This document shows positions 62,453 through 64,000 of a DNA stretch of 64,000 nucleotides, in pieces; within the stretch, counting starts at the first letter, position 1, and every line of letters starts with the position of its first letter. Source of the DNA: Verrucomicrobiaceae bacterium (lineage in GTDB: Bacteria; Verrucomicrobiota; Verrucomicrobiia; Verrucomicrobiales; Verrucomicrobiaceae); contig JAIBCL010000021.1 in assembly GCA_019694165.1 (NCBI GenBank), positions 1-64,000 of the forward strand, given 5' to 3'. The position numbers and the translations under genes are program-made. The notes beneath the pieces are model-generated. The model worked only from the letters and a program-made list of their open reading frames with translations, did not search any database and was not told the origin of the DNA.

Positions 62453-64000
62453 ATGAGCGTGGCCGCTCCAGCCGCTGTCATGCGCCGAAAAAAAAAGACG
62501 AAATCCAAGCCGGGCACGACGATTTCCCCGCCGACAACGGCGAGTCGAAGTCGCAGCCATAGGCTGCCGTGCATCACTTTGATCGCGCTGGCGGTGTTGG
62601 TTTATCTTCCCTGCCTGAACGGGCCCATGCTTTGGGACGATACGGACTGGTTCAAGGCCATGGACTTGAATCTGCGCGGCATCGCCGGCCTGTGGCGGCT
62701 GTGGACCGTGCCGGACAGCATCCAGCAGTATTATCCCGTCACCGCCACGTCGTTCTGGGCGGACCGCCATTTCTGGGGCGGGTGGACGCTGCCACCTCAT
62801 CTGGAGAATGTGCTGCTGCACGGAGGGAGCAGCGCGCTGTTCTGGCTGCTGCTCACGCGGCTGCGCGCGGGCGGCGCATGGATCGCGGCGGCGTTGTTCG
62901 CCGTGCATCCCGTGATGGCGGAGTCGGTCGCATGGATGACGGAGCGGAAGAACGTTCTCTGCACTTTTTTCGCGCTTGCCGCGCTGCTGGCGCATGGTGC
63001 AGGCAGCGGGTGGTGGGAGCCCGGGCTGGCGCGCAGGCCCAGGGTCGCGTGGGTGCTCGCATTCACGCTCTTCGTGTTCGCTCTGCTGGCGAAAATCAGC
63101 GCCGCCGTGCTGCCCGGCGTTGTGCTCGTCATCGGCTGGTGGCGTCACGGTCATGTGCGCTGGCGGGCCGACGGCCTGCGCGTGCTGCCCTGGGCCGCGG
63201 CGGTCGTGCCGCTCGTTCTGCTGACATCGCGACTGGAGCAGGCGCAGATCACTGGCGGCGACTTCGCGCCGCCGCTTGCGTTTCTTGAGAAGGTGCTGCT
63301 CGCCGGCCAGCTTCCATGGTTTTACCTCGGCAAGCTGGCGTGGCCACGCGATCTCTGCGTGCTGTATGACAAGTGGCCGCTGCAAATCGGGGCGTGGTGG
63401 CAGTGGGCGGGCGGCGGGGCTCTGATCCTGGCGCTCGCGCTCATGCTGTGGCGCGGATGGCGCGGTGTGACGGCGCTGACGCTGCTGTTTCTCGGCGCCT
63501 TGTTTCCGGTGCTCGGCTTTTTTGACGTGAACGGCATGAAGTACGCCTGGGCGGCGGACCGCTGGGCTTACCTGCCCGCGATGGCATTCTGCGCCGGCGC
63601 GGGAGAATTGCTTCACCGCATCCGGTCGGGACAGGTCAGGCGTGGGATGTCCCTCGCGGTGTTGCTGGCCTGCGGATGGCTCTGCTTTCATCAGGCGGCG
63701 CTTTATGCGGGCGTGGACCAGTTTTGGCAGGCCGCCATCGCCGGCAGTCGCGCACCGTGGAAGGCACGCAATGACTACAGCAGCCAGTTGCTGGATGAAA
63801 ACCGCGCCGAGGAAGCACGGAGCCAGCTTGAGGCCGCGCTGAAAATCCAGCCCGACTATGTGGCCGCACATGTGAACCTCGCCAGTGCGCTGGCCAGCCT
63901 GGGCCGTCAGAACGAAGCACTGGAGCATCTCGACCGCGCGCTGGCGCTCCGCCCGGAGAACAACGCGGCAACCTGGTACAACAAGGCCGTCATCCTGGAT
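62453..64000 (+). CDS. TMTC-like multi-membrane protein with C-terminal TPRs, partial (runs off right edge)
   Basis: The frame is open from ATG 62453 (or ATG 62480) to the window end, 516 codons. After a basic N-terminus come about ten hydrophobic helices. Sequence hallmarks of the TMTC/PMT-like TPR membrane proteins are visible: LNGPMLWDDTDWF, QQYYPVTATSFWADRHFWG, HLENVLLHGGSSALFWLLL, AVHPVMAESVAWMTERKNVL, and WFYLGKLAWPRDLCVLYDKW. TPR units begin near residue 470 (AAHVNLASALASLGRQNEAL) and continue beyond the window. Eukaryotic TMTCs are O-mannosyltransferases; a protein or glycan glycosyltransferase function here is inferred. Its divergent neighbour, a polyprenyl-phosphate sugar synthase, could supply its lipid-linked donor. 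Confidence 0.85.
   Translation, partial: MSVAAPAAVMRRKKKTKSKPGTTISPPTTASRSRSHRLPCITLIALAVLVYLPCLNGPMLWDDTDWFKAMDLNLRGIAGLWRLWTVPDSIQQYYPVTATSFWADRHFWGGWTLPPHLENVLLHGGSSALFWLLLTRLRAGGAWIAAALFAVHPVMAESVAWMTERKNVLCTFFALAALLAHGAGSGWWEPGLARRPRVAWVLAFTLFVFALLAKISAAVLPGVVLVIGWWRHGHVRWRADGLRVLPWAAAVVPLVLLTSRLEQAQITGGDFAPPLAFLEKVLLAGQLPWFYLGKLAWPRDLCVLYDKWPLQIGAWWQWAGGGALILALALMLWRGWRGVTALTLLFLGALFPVLGFFDVNGMKYAWAADRWAYLPAMAFCAGAGELLHRIRSGQVRRGMSLAVLLACGWLCFHQAALYAGVDQFWQAAIAGSRAPWKARNDYSSQLLDENRAEEARSQLEAALKIQPDYVAAHVNLASALASLGRQNEALEHLDRALALRPENNAATWYNKAVILD

Noticed and set aside
62408-63928. Minus-strand frame of 506 codons opposite the TMTC-like gene
   Set aside because: The plus-strand frame shows many family motifs and runs to the window edge; the antisense product is Gln/Arg/Pro/His-rich and featureless.
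1-64000. Insertion sequences, transposases, integrases or phage genes
   Set aside because: None recognised. The repeats of the left 41 kb are coding and belong to one gene; the tRNA-Leu has no adjacent integrase or visible attachment duplication.

Overview
The window is GC-rich and looks like a chromosome segment of a Gram-negative bacterium of the Verrucomicrobiota. This placement is inference. It rests on a giant autotransporter-associated beta-strand-repeat (PATR) protein, an A|FSLLE-type prepilin signal, a TMTC-like TPR membrane protein, a DUF4080-type B12/radical SAM enzyme, and many start codons without a Shine-Dalgarno sequence. No marker gene confirms it.

Region 1 (1-41061, minus strand) is one uninterrupted reading frame that starts at 41061 and leaves the window at its left edge. 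It has at least 13,687 codons. It encodes a secreted Gly/Thr/Asn/Ser-rich protein with an extended signal peptide, a typical PATR N-terminus and hundreds of short beta-strand repeats. The short repeats are organised into larger modules: WATVNG-type modules about 3.5-3.9 kb apart, YRIG-type modules, and a short GL..GM.V.G.GIP.GT.I module that is tandem at 25.4-26.2 kb. The C-terminus, and any outer-membrane anchor, lies outside the window. The many apparent open frames inside this region on either strand are shadows.

Region 2 (41062-43734) holds the leader and likely promoter of the giant gene, about 600 bp without a gene, one plus-strand B12-binding radical SAM enzyme, and an AT-rich pocket before the next operon.

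Region 3 (43735-53508, plus strand) is a ten-gene type IV pilus or type II secretion-like operon. In order it encodes a multidomain pseudopilin with a Gly-Ser linker and a choice-of-anchor-like domain, a PilT-like ATPase, an unrecognised protein in the PilM position, PilN-, PilO- and PilP/GspC-like proteins, a pseudopilin, a PilX-like protein, a PilV-like pseudopilin and a PilC/GspF platform protein. No secretin, PilB with its N-terminal domain, or prepilin peptidase is in the window. Two striking inverted repeats follow the operon.

Region 4 (53849-58502) has tRNA-Leu(UAG), a CPBP-family membrane protease, a small unknown protein, a TPM-domain membrane protein, and a nuoD / secreted protein / nuoE cluster cut off from the rest of complex I. 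A perfect CRP-type dyad lies upstream of nuoD.

Region 5 (58559-64000) has a BlaI-type repressor coupled to an unusual M56 peptidase fused to a Wzz/GumC-like coiled-coil part, with palindromic operators upstream. A degraded membrane-glycosyltransferase remnant, a family 2 glycosyltransferase and the start of a TMTC-like multi-membrane TPR protein follow. The last three fit surface-glycan or protein-glycosylation work.
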